NCBI GenBank assembly: GCA_949751835.1
Contig: CATKHK010000098.1
Span: forward strand, 88,870-152,869
DNA: 64,000 bases
From: Blepharisma japonicum
Taxonomy: Eukaryota > Ciliophora > Heterotrichea > Heterotrichida > Blepharismidae
Direction: 5' to 3'
Shown here: piece by piece, positions 35,395-47,035 of the stretch
Layout: every line of letters starts with the position of its first letter
How positions within the stretch are numbered: the stretch's first letter is position 1
The notes under the pieces: generated by a model
The model's database searches: none
The model's input: only the letters and a program-made list of their open reading frames with translations
What the model was told of the DNA's origin: nothing
Program-made: the position numbers and the translations under genes

Positions 35395-37500
35395 GTCTTT
35401 TTCCATAAATTTCTAAGAATAGCGTGGTTTTACTTATTGCCATTTGGTAAATAATAGAAAAGATTAATTAAAATATAATGTAATTTATCAGCCAATTTCA
35501 ATTAGCGCTTTTTATTCAAATCAAATTGGTAATAGATGCCTTTTGATGTATTGTATCATTCAATACATCCAATATATATTGCTCCTTTATTATATAACAG
35601 AAATTGGTGATTTTCCTATTAATTCCCAAATATACTCATTTCCAAGCTCACTTTCATAAATAGATCCATTATTACATTCAATCAAATAAATTCTATCTTC
35701 TGCATTTGTCAGTATCTTTCTTACATGACGTTCAAAGTTGTAATTAATTACCGAGAAAGAGTCAATATTAACAGAATATATCAACAAATTTCTATTAATA
35801 CATCCAGAAATCAAAATATTTCCATTAAATATTATACTATGGCAGCGTTCATCAGCTTCTGGCAGAGGAGTAAGTTCTATCCATCGGGTTCTATCCAAAT
35901 CAAATCTTCTAGATAGCTTTAAGACACTGTTAGCATACCCTCCGAAGCAATATACATTTTTATTGAAATAAATAGCTGACGACAAAAAGGTGGGTTTCCC
36001 AGATGGCAGTGTATGAATTTTATAATTGCTGTCAATTATTATCGTAATCCCAGAAATTAAAAAACTACCATAACAAAATAGCTCGCCATTAGGAAGTTGA
36101 GCAACACATGTGTATTTGTCTATTGATTTATAAGTCTTCAACCTTTTTATAACTTCTCTTTCATTTTTAGTATTATAAATAATTAAAGCTGCTTCATCAT
36201 CTATTTCATAAGGAAGATAAAGAGATGTCAATCAATTGTAAGTTTTGATATATTCCTGATAAGCTTTTTTGAGTTTTACACTGGGATTTTTATGTTTTTT
36301 ATATAAACGGCAGATTTTTCTGAAGTCTTTTTCTTCTACTAGAGTATTATTGTACCTCCCTAAAAGGAGAGAACTTTTGAATTTTAGCTTTTGAGGATTT
36401 AACAACACTTGATTATTAGAATTTTCAATGAGCTGGTCTTCAGTGTAACTTGTTTCATTATTTTGAGTTTCCTCTATGGGATTTAACTGATAATTAAGAA
36501 GGTTCCGCCTATTTTGAGTTTCGGGTTCCATAAAATTATAAATGCCAGTATTGGTTTTATTTTATTGATTTTTATTATCATGCCTGATTTATTTTGACTA
36601 TAAATAACAGTTTGAGCAGCTTTATTGGTTTATGCGAGGCATATTAAATTTTAAGGCATTCACATTTCTAGCCATCTAGTTTTTAATTACTTTTTAATTA
36701 TATTCCTCTCTAACCCTTAAAAGATTGGGAAAATTTCTTAAATAACTAAAATATTTTGTTGAATACTATCACCTTTTACAAATTATATCTTAGTATTTAC
36801 TTCATGATTTGCAATTCCCTAGGTGCAGAAAAAAGATAAATAATACATACAGCCCATGCCATAGAAAATTACAGCAAAAAATTTATTAAGTTGAAGCTCA
36901 ATCGTAAAAAAAGAACGACAACTTTCATAGACTATAAAATTCAAAATAATTTGATGAGTTTTGGAATTTAATTATTTAGCCTGAAGCTTAAATCATCTCA
37001 ACTTATTTAATTATCAAATAACCCAAACTAAAATCCTAATGGCAAACCCAGAATTAGCATTGAGTGCTTAATTTCTACCTGAGCTATAGAAGTAATTAAG
37101 AAGTTTTAGGTAACAGTGGGCTTGATTGAGTCCCCATAAGACTTACAATGCCATATTTTAAGAATTATTTGAAGAAAAGAGCTTTATGTCTCTTTAGTAC
37201 TTGAAACCAGATTATGAGAAGTTAAATTGATCAAAGGCTAAATAGTCACGTTTTAACCTCTTTAGTATTAAATTATCTCTATCCATTTCAAGTTAAATAA
37301 AATAGACCTAGATTTATCAGCTTCTCCAGTTAATTTTTTCAGAAAAATTATAAATCAGCTCTTAAACTGTTCAGGCAGGATTATTTAAAAGCCTAATCCA
37401 ATATATTTCTCAGGCTTCAGGCCTTGAAATTATGTCTTGTAAAATAATGCTTATTCATCATAGAGCAGTTTATAGAAAGCTTTATAAACCAAATATTTTT
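35395..37500. repeat. segmental duplication C, copy 2 (inverted)
   Basis: Reverse-orientation copy of about 780-2630. The 5' flank of the kelch gene (36540-37500) holds the same blocks in the same order relative to the gene. No gene is recognised in 36532-37500 itself. Confidence 0.8.
35590..36531 (-). pseudogene. kelch-family gene, C-terminus cut by a 23-base deletion
   Basis: ATG at 36531 (MEPETQNRRNLLN) opens a frame with a TGA tryptophan at 36232-36234 and a full helical block (KKAYQEYIKTYNWLTSLYL), PNGELFCYGS, YCFGG, FDLDRTRWIEL and YESELGNEYIWELIG. Compared with its inverted partner (2380-2420), 23 bases are missing, shifting into TAA at 35590-35592 and losing the final YNKGAIYIG unit. 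The missing block is bounded by TA on both sides in the partner. The remaining 313 aa might still be made, but the last propeller strand is absent. Confidence 0.75.
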
Positions 37501-37576
37501 CGAAGAAATTTCATAAGCGTAAATAATTTAGCGATTATCAAATCTAAAATATTAGATCATTACTGAAATTGATAAA

Positions 37577-38683
37577 ATGGAAAATAAAACTCAAAATCAA
37601 CCTAATTTGCTTAATTTTCAGATAAACTTTATTGAAGCAGCCATAAATAATGAATCACAGAGTACTCAAAATCAGCTTAATCAAAGTGCTGATAATCAAT
37701 TATTAAACCCTCAACAGCTAAGAGCAAAAAGCACTATCCTTTTAAGCAGTGCTAATGATTCGGAAAAAGAAAGAGATTTTCGGAAAACTTGTGTATTGAA
37801 TCAAGAAAATTCTAATTCTAGCCCAGAACTCAATGAAGCTTATCAAGAATACATCAAATCTTACCATAAAATTACATCTATTTACCTTATTGATTGGATT
37901 GAAGAAACTCGAAGTAATGAAAGCTATAGAATTGATGACGAAGTCTTCTTGCTAATATATGACACCGAAACTGACACAAAAGAAAGGATAAGATTGGAAG
38001 CTTTAGAACCTCTTCACTATGATAGCACCAGTGTTGCCCAACTTCCAAATGGTGAATTATTCTGCTTTGGTAATCACTCTTTTACTGGAGTAGCATGCAT
38101 AATAGATAAGAATTATAAAGTTCGTAGGTTACCATCTGGAGTACATTGTAAAAATTCATCTGCTATATATTTCAATAGAAGTGTCTATTGTTTTGGAGGC
38201 TGAAATCAAAGTGGAAAACCCTTAGGTCTATCTGTTAGATTTGATTTGGATATGAATCGATGAATTAAATTAGCTCCTATGCCAGGAGCTGAAAGATGAT
38301 GCTATAGCGTAATATTTAATGGGAATATTTTGATTTCTGGATTTGGCGATAAAAATCTTTTATTGTATTCAATTGATATTGATTCCTTCTCAAAAATCTT
38401 TTACAAGTTTGATTTATATTGAAAAAAGATATTGGTAAATGCAGAAGAGAGACTGTATATATTTGCATACATAGACCGCTGTAAGATTTATGAAAGTAAA
38501 ATAAGAGATGAGTATGCTTGAGAATGCATTGGAGTCAAAAATATTCATGGGATCCCTGGCAGAGTGTATTGCACATATAATAAAGGGGCAGCCTATATTG
38601 GTTATTTTTCTGAAGGTCTAAAAGGTATAATGAGCAATTTCTACAAGTTTCGCTTAAAATCCAAAAAATTAAAATTAATGTAA
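37577..38683 (+). CDS. kelch-repeat family protein (368 aa)
   Basis: ATG at 37577 (MENKTQNQPNLLN) runs to TAA 38681-38683, with TGA tryptophans at 38201, 38260, 38297 and others. It shows the typical family order: Gln/Asn-rich head, ERDFRKTCVLNQENS, AYQEYIKSYHKITSIYLIDW, acidic linker, PNGELFCFGN, YCFGGW, FDLDMNRWIKL, NGNILISGF, and the terminal YNKGAAYIGYF and FYKFRL. Isolated on the plus strand just beyond the inverted duplication. Intact. Confidence 0.85.
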
Positions 38684-38899
38684 ATAAAAATGGTTTCATC
38701 TTACGACTGTTCAAGGCCAATTAAAATATCATACTTTACTAGTAGCTATCTAATTGAAAAAATTGAACTGCTACTACAATTTATATATTCTAGCAACATT
38801 AAATTACTAATGTTTATGCTTCAAATACAGCATTCAATCAAAACTCAATTATACCTGGATTTCCAACTTCTCCTGCTAATTTCTCAGTCTTTACATAAA

Positions 38900-39229
38900 A
38901 TGGCGGCTGATATCTCATCCGTCCTCTCAACTCTAAGCTTCCCCAGTTTCTTGGCATGGCATAGCCCTGCAGAATCAAAGAGCATCATTTCCGGCTCAGT
39001 TCTTTTGCCCATTGAATTACTCACCACCGACTCCAATGGCCAATTTCAGTTTTCTATGGAGCCCTTTAATTGGAGAGAAACATTGATTTCTTTCTCTTTT
39101 CCAGACCATTCGAAAAAGTACTGAATTGAACTGGCCTTCAATTGGGGTATATTTTTGATTGATAGTGATTTAAATGGATACCTAGTTGTAATATGGAACC
39201 TAATCCTCAAAACAGATAAACTTGCTTAA
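38900..39229 (+). CDS. unknown gene fragment (109 codons)
   Basis: A frame opening at ATG 38900 (MAADISSVLSTLSFPSFLA) has more balanced composition and codon use than its AT-rich surroundings, and reads through one TGA (39122) as Trp. The segment LTTDSNGQFQFSMEPFNW looks like genuine protein, but I recognise no domain. The frame is also open upstream to 38690. Its 3' end overlaps a kelch gene start (39193), so it is probably the truncated 5' part of a transferred or rearranged gene. Confidence 0.35.
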
Positions 39230-39276
39230 TTTCTGTCCAAGCCTTATTGAAAAACCTCTAAATACTGAGCTAATAA
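39193..39276 (+). pseudogene. kelch gene start fragment
   Basis: ATGGAACCTAATCCTCAAAA is a typical family start. It is followed by a one-base slip and traces of LISVQ/SLIEKPLNTEL, then the sequence switches at about 39277 to duplication B. Confidence 0.65.
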
Positions 39277-41505
39277 ACGTCATCATCCTTGTTAGAATAT
39301 CTATCGAAATTAGTCCTTACTAATTTGCATAATTCAATCTTTGCTTGCTTATTGTGTTTTCGCAATGAAATTTAATAAATACTGAGCTCCCAAAGAGAAA
39401 TGCATTAACATTAATGCTCAATAATGAGTGTATCCTTGGTTTAAACATTTTTCAACTCTATCTAATTGCTAAATGGTTGAGCTAACAGAGCTTAATTAAT
39501 TACTTTTTAATAGTGCAATATATTACATTGAGGAATGGCTATAAGTATGAGAAATCCAAAATTATTTGAAGGATATTAATAATTTGCATCACTTTATATA
39601 AAAATTTTTATACTTGCATAATTATATTTGGATTTTTCAGTGTTCATTCTTTAAGCCTATGAATTTTTATATCTCATAATATTTCTTTTACAAAATAAAT
39701 CGTATTGATGAAGGCTTTTAGATTTCAAGATAGAGAGTGATATAATAAATTATTTTTTATAATTTTATATTTATAACTAAAGTTCAGTGAGTATTTTTTT
39801 GTTCAAATCGAACTTGTAGCATCTATGAAAATAAAATTTACTTACATGTTGGATGAGACCAATGTATATTCCTCCTTTATTATATGAAAAATACACTTGA
39901 GTAGGAGTATAAAGGATTGTTGAGTCTGCTATTAGTCTCCAATTCATGCAACTTCCATTTTCGCTTTCATAAATTGATCCAATTGAGCATTCAATCAAAT
40001 ATAGTCTCTCTGCATTTATCAGAATCTTTCTTTTTTGTGCTCCAAACTCAAAAGGAATATCCGAGAAAGAGTCAATATAAATTGAGTATAACAAAATTTT
40101 TCTATTATATCCAGAAATCAAAATATTCCCATTGAATATTATACTACTTCAAATTTGAACAGCTTTTGGCATTGAATTTAATTTAATTCATCTTTTTCGG
40201 TCCAAATCAAATCTACTAGATAGAGTTATATCAATGCTATAATTATCTACAAAGCAATAGACGCTGTTGTTGAAATATATGCATGATGAGCGAGTGCTTG
40301 AATGAATTCCAGATGGCAACACTTCGACTCCACCATTCAAATCAATTAGCACAGAGTGTTCATAACTACCAAGACAGAATAACTTGCCGTTTGGAAGCTG
40401 AGTTATGCAAATCAAAGGGTTTATTATTTCTGTAGTCTGCAATTTTTTTTCTTCTTTTTTTTCGGTTTCAGTGTTAAAAATAATTAACTTATTTTTGTTG
40501 TCATCATTAGTAAGATTATAAAGAGATGTCTTTTGCTGATAAGCACTAACATAATCTTGGTAAGCTTGCATTAGTGGTGGATCATAAAGATTAGAATTGG
40601 CCTGATGTATTGAGCAAGTTGCTCTGAAATCCATCTCTAATTCTGGATTATTTGATATATCCAAAATCTCTGCTGTTTTATTTCTTAAGGTATCAATAGA
40701 GTTTAAATCGCTTTCTTTTTCTTTAAGATTTCTGTAATTATTAGTAACAGTGCTTCATCGAAAATTAATTAGGCTTATCTCATTATCTGTTTTTTGCTTA
40801 TTTGGCGTTTTTACATTTTCAAGCCTTTTTAGACTCTCACTGTCCTCATTTCTTATTAAAGAAATCAAATCCTTAATATTTGCTAACTCTATATATGCGG
40901 GTTCACTAGTTTTGTGATGCATTTCATTATCATTTCAAACATTCCTATTTTCTAAATGTGCTTCGTATTTTTCTTCGCCAAGGAATCTATTTAGGCTCTC
41001 TAAATTTTCAATGATTATATCTCTGTTGACAACGGTCATCAGTTTTATTTTCCGAACAGCTTCTTGAGGCTGTAAAACTAATAATCTTAATATTGGATCT
41101 GGCTCTAGCTTTGATAATTTCTTAGCTTGGGAAATTTTTGCAAAGAAATCATTTATTTCGTCTAAGTAATCATCAAATTTTTTGGTGAAATCTCTTAAAT
41201 TTTCCTTTAAAGTAAAAGGATGCTCGTTAAAGAAATCTATGAATTTTCTTTTCAGTTCATTGTACTTTAAATCCTCATTTGCGAGGAATTCAAGGATTGC
41301 ATCTTTTGTCCCTTCAAAATGCTGCATAAAGATAGATTCAATTTTATGAGCTCGATTAGGCAAGATTAAATGCTTACAGATATGTACTTCGCAAGATAAA
41401 ATTTTAGGAGAAGAACACTTACATGCATGGATAACCTCATTCATGCACCCTTGCTCGAAACATTTCTTCACCATCATATATAATTATGAGATAGCTGATC
41501 ATTAA
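39277..41505. repeat. segmental duplication B, copy 2
   Basis: Direct copy of 5386-7588, with roughly one substitution in every 20-40 bases and rare in-frame indels. The flanks differ on both sides. Confidence 0.85.
39777..41477 (-). CDS. B-box-like zinc finger / coiled-coil / kelch protein, second copy (566 aa)
   Basis: Same architecture as 5859-7559. ATG at 41477 (MMVKKCFEQGC) leads to the B-box-like Cys/His pattern, coiled coil, linker with TGA tryptophans, DPPLMQAYQDYVSAYQQ, the kelch half-propeller (YCFVDN, FDLDRKRWIKL, YNKGGIYIGLI) and TAA 39777-39779. It has one extra codon at the N-terminus and one fewer in the linker, keeping the frame. Both copies stay open despite many substitutions, which suggests both are under selection. 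Length and domain order are identical, so any division of labour is not visible. Confidence 0.85.
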
Positions 41506-41814
41506 AGCTATTTAATTCTAAATAATTAATTAATATGAATTTTTAATTTTCTGCATTTTTAAGGGTTATATGTGAATACAGTTATACACGTCCAAACTTA
41601 ACTCCCAAGTGGGCTTTTTCTTTTAAAAAAATCCAAAAGCGATCATTTTATTTGTAAAGACTCTTAATGCAATCATACTCTGCCCTACTGAAAGATATAT
41701 AGCTAAAAATATTATTTTAAATACTGAAAATTAATGAGTATAAGAGCTCTGAATAAATTTAACGGTCATTATTTTGTGTATTCAACTATCACTCTACTCA
41801 ATAAAATTTTAAAT
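41506..41814. other. unassigned intergenic stretch
   Basis: AT-rich sequence with no supported gene or repeat, between duplication B and a kelch relic. Confidence 0.4.
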
Positions 41815-42200
41815 TCTCATTATAAGGGTTATAGGGATATAGATTCTTCCTTTGCTATATACCAAATACATACTACCAGTTATAGAATTAATTTCTTCGG
41901 ATTTTGAGATTAGTTTCCAATTATACCCATCCCCAACTTCGCTTTCATAGATTAATCCTTTGCATTTAATTATATAGAGTCTCTCTTCTGTATTTTCCGG
42001 AATCTTTCATTTATATCTTCCAAATTCATAAGGAATTGTCGAGAAAGAGTCAATACAATTGAATATAGCCAAAGAGTTTTCTGTCTCAAACCTGAAATTA
42101 AAATATTTCTATTAAATACCAAACTTGAACATAATCTTTCCAATTTTAGCAATGAAGCCAATTTAATTCATCGATTTTTATTCTATTCAAATTTACTAGA
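41815..42200 (-). pseudogene. kelch gene 3' relic
   Basis: On the complement: KNRWIKLASLLKLERLCSS, NRNILISGLRQKTLWLYS, a one-base slip, DSFSTIPYEFGRYKWK, YESEVGDGYNW and a last YSKGRIYI unit that ends early. The N-terminal half is absent. Confidence 0.7.
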
Positions 42201-42238
42201 TTGATAAGATAAATGCTATTTATTTAATATATTTAATC

Positions 42239-43213
42239 TTAAATCAAATTACTTAACTTAAGCAACACTTTTTCATCTAAATTAAACTTGTAATAGGTTG
42301 TTTTTGGATCATTCCCAATATCTTCCTCATCTATACACCCAATATAAATTCCTCCTTTATTATATGCGCAAAACATGTTGCCAGGTACAATATCAATTTC
42401 TAATTTTGATATTCGTTGCCATTTATACTCATCTCCAATTCCACTTTCATAAATTGATCCCTGACATTCGATTATATACAGTCTATCTTTTGCATTTATA
42501 ACAATCTTTCATTTATATCTTTCAAATTGATAAGGAATTGTTGAGAAGGAGTCTATATCAATTGTATACAACCAAAGAGTTTTCCTTCACAAACTAGAAA
42601 TCAAAATATTCCCATTAAATTCCAAACAGAAGCATAATCTGTCAGTTTTTGGCAACGAAGCCAATTTAATTCATCGATTTTTATCCAAGTCAAATTTACT
42701 AGATAATTGATAGCGAAAATCATTTTTATTATATCCTCCAAAGCAATAGACGCTTCTGTTGAAGTAGATAGCCGATGAGCTCCTATAAGGAACTCCAGGT
42801 GGTATTTAATTAATTTAAAATTGGCTGAGTTTATAATTTTGCTATATAAGGAGCTCGCCAATTTCATTACTCTCATCATAATCGTCACTAACTCAATCAA
42901 TAAGATAAAGAGATGTAATTTTATGGTAGGATTTGACATATTCTTGATAAGCCTCATTTAATCCTGGGTTAAGATAAGAATTTTCCTGATTTAATAAACA
43001 AGTTCTTCTGAAATCTATCTCTCTTTCTGGATTATTGGCATGGCTCAAAAGGGCCATTGTTTTTAATCTTAGTTCTTCAGGATTTAATAATTGATTTAAA
43101 TAATTTTGATTGAGTTGGCTTTGAAATTCGTTTGTTTCATGATTTAGGGGTTCTTCAGTATGGCTTAGCTGATGGTTAAGCAAATTGATTTGATTTTGAC
43201 AATTAGGCTCCAT
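42239..43213 (-). pseudogene. kelch-family gene with the middle deleted
   Basis: ATG at 43213 (MEPNCQNQINLLN) reads through AYQEYVKSYHKITSLYLIDW into an acidic linker, then hits TAG near 42855. The linker-to-GELFC region is gone. The remaining part from PPGVPYRSSSAIYFNRS to the TAA at 42239-42241 is open and normal. At the join lies about 45 bases (42806-42850) that match the insertion found at 44233-44347 in the neighbour, so the deletion appears to run from the linker into such an insertion. Confidence 0.8.
42806..42850. mobile_element. partial copy of the LPSG-site insertion
   Basis: After ccaggtggt the sequence reads atttaattaatttaaaattgg then ctgagtttataattttgc, closely matching tttttaattatttttaattg and tttgagtttaatcttttgc at 44233-44270. 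The other end has been lost with part of the gene. Confidence 0.55.
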
Positions 43214-43667
43214 ATTATAATTCTTTTACTATGATATACGCATAATATTTTTTTCAATATTGCCCATAAAATTCTAGCGATTTTGGGTTATGGATACAAT
43301 TTACATTTTCTTTATTTGATAAACAATAAATTTGTTTAATAATTTTTACTTTTTTTAAACTTATAAATTTTTGTTTTCTTTAATTCATTGTATTAAGGAC
43401 ACAATAATAGAAAATACCAAAACCTATCTCCTGTAATTGGTTTATAATGGCTTTCCAAAAAATATAGCTTTATTATCTGGCAATATATGCTCTGTTCACC
43501 CTTTAATTCATTTTAAATAATAAAATATAAATTTTATATTTAAGAATTGGCACCAATCATTATTATCTATATTTATATCGAGCAATTTCTCCTTTCCAGC
43601 TATTTTTTATTATATGACTTGCTGAAATTCCTTAATGAAGAGTAAGATTTATTTAATATATTTGATC
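43214..43667. other. intergenic between two kelch copies
   Basis: AT-rich flank shared loosely with 8820-9120 (for example CCTGTAATTGGTTTA near 43430 and 8908). No gene is seen. Confidence 0.45.
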
Positions 43668-44977
43668 TTAAAGCGGATTTCTTAGATTGATTAATACTTT
43701 TTCATCTAATTTAAACTTGTAATAGCGTGTTGTTGGATAGGTCCCAAAATCTTCATCATCTATGCACCCAATATAGATTGCTCCTTTGTTATACACCCAA
43801 GACATGCTACCAGTTATAGTATTAATTTCTGATTTTGAGATTTGTTTCCAATTATACTCATCTCCAACTTCACTTTCGTAGATCAATCCTTCGCATTCAA
43901 TTATATAGAGTCTCACTTCTGTATTTACCAGGATCTTTCATTTACATCTTTCAAATTCATAAGGAATTGCCGAGAAAGAGTCAATATCAATTGAATATAT
44001 CAAAACAATTTCATTTCAAATAATAGAAATCAAAATATTTCCTTTAAATATCAAACTTGAGCATAATCTGTTAATTCCTGGTATTGAAACCAATTTAATT
44101 CATCGGTTTTTATCCAAATCGAATTTACAAGATAAATGATAATTAGGAGAATTTCTCACTAGCCCTCCAAAGCAATAGACGCTTCTGTTGTAATAAATAG
44201 CTATTGAGCTCAAATAAGGAATTCCAGGTGGTTTTTAATTATTTTTAATTGTTTGAGTTTAATCTTTTGCTTGCTAAATTATAATATTTTTTAATATCAA
44301 TTAAGATAAATTACCTTAAATATTCACTACTTCTACTTCCAGTTGGTAGCTTACGTACCTTATAATCATTACTAATTATCAATGATATCTCAGAATCGTT
44401 TAGTCTATTGCCATAACAGAATAATTCACCATTAGGAAGATGAGTTAAGCGTACTCCATAGATAAGTGTTTTTGGAATATTCAGTGCTTTCAATTCTTCC
44501 ATTCCTATTTCGGTGTTATAAATATTCAAATTAATCACATTATCTTTATCGGCGCTCATTTCTGATTCAGAGTTTTCATCACTTGAAGCATATCCGTCAG
44601 TATTTCAATCAATAAGATAAAGAGATGTGCTTTTTTGGTACAGTATTGCCAAAATTTTGTCATAGAACATCATACTCCATTATTTTATGGTAGGATTTGA
44701 TGTATTCTTGATAAGCTTCATTGAGTTCTGAGTTAAGATAAGAACTTTCCTGATTTAATAAGCAAGTTTTTCTGAAATCTCTTTCTATTTCTGGATTATT
44801 GGCGCCCTTCATAAGTGCTGAAGCTTTTCTTCTTAGTTCTTCAGGAGTTAATAATTGATTTAAGCAATTTTGATTAAGTTGGCTTTGAAATTCATTTGTT
44901 TCATGATTTAGAGGTTCTTCAGTAAAGTATAGCTGAGAACTAATCAAATTTATTTGATTATGACTTTCAGGCTCCAT
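43668..44977 (-). CDS. kelch-repeat family gene interrupted by two insertions
   Basis: ATG at 44977 (MEPESHNQINLIS) to TAA 43668-43670. As it stands the frame is broken twice: at 44641-44692 (52 bp) and at 44233-44347 (115 bp). Removing both at their direct repeats leaves 1143 bases, exactly 381 codons, with every family element present: RDFRKTCLLNQESS, AYQEYIKSYQKSTSLYLIDW, acidic linker, PNGELFCYGN, the LPTG turn, YCFGG, FDLDKNRWIKL, and YNKGAIYIGCIDDED. No other stop or frameshift exists. It is therefore either a gene read after DNA elimination or a pseudogene damaged only by two insertions. Confidence 0.75.
44233..44347. mobile_element. 115-bp insertion at the LPTG codon
   Basis: Flanked by 11-base direct repeats with one mismatch: TTCCAGGTGGT (44222-44232) and TTCCAGTTGGT (44337-44347). 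Strongly AT-rich, no reading frame, no GT...AG ends in gene orientation. Deleting one repeat unit restores CTACCAACTGGAATTCCT in frame. Homologous insertions sit at the same codon near 42806 and 55680. Confidence 0.7.
44641..44692. mobile_element. 52-bp TA-bounded insertion (IES-like)
   Basis: Flanked by the direct repeat TGGTA (44636-44640 and 44688-44692), i.e. TACCA in gene orientation, which includes TA. Removal gives AAATCCTACCAAAAAAGC, coding KSYQKSTSLYL in perfect frame with the family. The length is not a multiple of three and the ends are not GT/AG, so it is not a typical intron. Confidence 0.65.
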
Positions 44978-45693
44978 ATTATCAATTTTAAGTATACTTA
45001 TTCCTAATTTGCTAGACTACACATAATTTTTTTCATTATTTCTCATAAAATTCTCACAGTTTTGAGTTGGGAACACGGTTTATTTGTTTTTATGTGATAA
45101 ACAATAAAATGATACAATAATTTTTTATTTTGTTTATTCATAGCATAACCCAAGTGCTTTAAATAGGTAGGTAGCCAGAATTTGGTATCATTATTGCTAA
45201 ACTTTGTATTTTAATAAAATAAACTAATTGAATTTATAAGAAATGCTGATGCTTCAATAATCTTTCAGCAGTTTTGAAGAATATCAAAAATGGATTATAA
45301 TTTTTTTACTCTCCTCTGTGAAATCGGCTTCAACTTACACGCTTCATAAAAATGCTTAAAAAGAGGATGATCATATTTTCAATATTATATAAATTGGCTG
45401 TTTAAAACATATATTATTATATAAATGGAACTGGGTTGTGCTTTAGGTAATCAGACCTTTCAGTTACTCTTAATCTCCATGAACGAAATTATGTAATAGC
45501 TTTTATATAAAATGTCCCCTTCTAAAAGCATTCAACAAAATTGTGCAAGATTAGAATTTGGAGGAATTTACATCCAATATATAAGATTATGCATTTAATC
45601 CAAGATAAAAATCGCCCTGATTGAAAGCGTTCTGGAGTAGTTATAATAAAAGAAATTACTAAGTAGAAAACTATCCATTTAATATATATAATC
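44978..45693. other. intergenic between kelch copies
   Basis: No gene. A trace of kelch coding may remain near 45540-45660, but it is too weak to call. Confidence 0.4.
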
Positions 45694-46782
45694 TTAAATT
45701 GGATTACTTAACTTAATCAGCACTTTTTCATCTAAACTAAACTTGTAGTAGTTAGATATTGGTTGACTCCCAAAATCTCCATCATCATCTATGCACCCAA
45801 TATAGATTCCTCCTTTATTATATGCCCAAAACATATTGATAGGTGAAATATAAATTTCTGATTTTGAGATTAATTTCCAATTATACTCATCTCCAACTTC
45901 GCTTTCATAAATTAATCCTTGGCATTCAATTATATAGAGTCTATCTTCTGCATTTACAGCGATCTTTCATTTATATCTTTCAAATTCATAATGAATTATC
46001 GAGAAAGAGTCAATATCAATTGAATATAACCAAAGAGTTTTCATTCATAAACTAGAAATCAAAATATTTCTATTAAATACCAAACTTGAACATAATTTGT
46101 CAATTTCTGGCAAAGAAGCCAATTTAATTCATCGATTTTTATCCAAATCAAATCTACTAGATAATGTCAATTCAATACTATTAAACCCTCCAAAGCAATA
46201 GATGCTTCGGCTGAAGTAGATAGCTGATGAGTTCCAATAAGAGACTCCAGTTGGTAGCTTACGTACTCTATAATCATTGCCAATTATATATGAAAACCCA
46301 GGATCGTTTGCTTTTTTACCATAGCAGAATAATTCACCATTAGGAAGCTGAACTAAGCGCGTACCATAGGCTAATATTCTGGGAATATTCTGTACTTTTA
46401 CTTGCTCTTTTTCTATTTCGGTGTTATAAATATAAAACTTAATCATAGTATAGACATCTTCACTTTTTTCCGATTCAAAGCCTTGTTTACTCTTATTATA
46501 AACATGACCAATTCAGTCGATAAGATAAAGAAATGTGTTTTCTTTGTTAAATTTGGCGTATTCTCGATAGGCTTCATTGAGTTTTGGGTTAAGATAGGTA
46601 TTTTCTTGATTTAGTAAACAAGTTCTCCTGATATCTATTTCTTTTTCTTGATTATTGGAATAATTTAAATAATTTTGATTGAGTTGACTGTGAAGTTCGT
46701 TTATTTCATGGTTTAGGGGTTCTTCTATATGACTTAGCTGAGAATTAAGCAAATTGATTTGATTTTGATCTTTTGGCTCCAT
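45694..46782 (-). CDS. kelch-repeat family protein (362 aa)
   Basis: ATG at 46782 (MEPKDQNQINLLN) to TAA 45694-45696, continuous with TGA=Trp. Relative to the family the head is shortened by about 15 codons before NNQEKEIDIRRTC. Otherwise it is complete: LNEAYREYAKFNKENTFLYLIDW, acidic linker, PNGELFCYGK, LPTGVSYWNSSAIYF, YCFGG, FDLDKNRWIKL, NRNILISSLW, ERYKWKIAVNAEDRLYIIE, YNKGGIYIGCIDDDGD, YYKFSLDEKVLIKL. The start has the conserved TATAATATGG context. Confidence 0.85.
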
Positions 46783-47035
46783 ATTATAAATTTTGAAATA
46801 ATTTTTTGATTTTATTACTTGCTCATTAATATTTTCATGAATTTTAGCGATTTTTTTATAACTCAGTTTATGTTTTCTTTATGTGATAAATCATAAATTA
46901 ACGCAATATTCATATTTTTTAAGCTTAACATTATTTAGGTGCTTTATGTTTATAGTCATAATAACTTTATTAAATTAAATTTTGTCCTGTCGAATTGTGT
47001 AGAGAAAATTTATTGTGATAATTTTAATTAAATCT

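Noticed and set aside
44233-44347. Spliceosomal intron
   Set aside because: Ends are not GT/AG at the repeat boundaries, and heterotrich introns are about 15-16 bases; this is 115.
44641-44692. Spliceosomal intron
   Set aside because: No GT...AG ends compatible with the restored frame.
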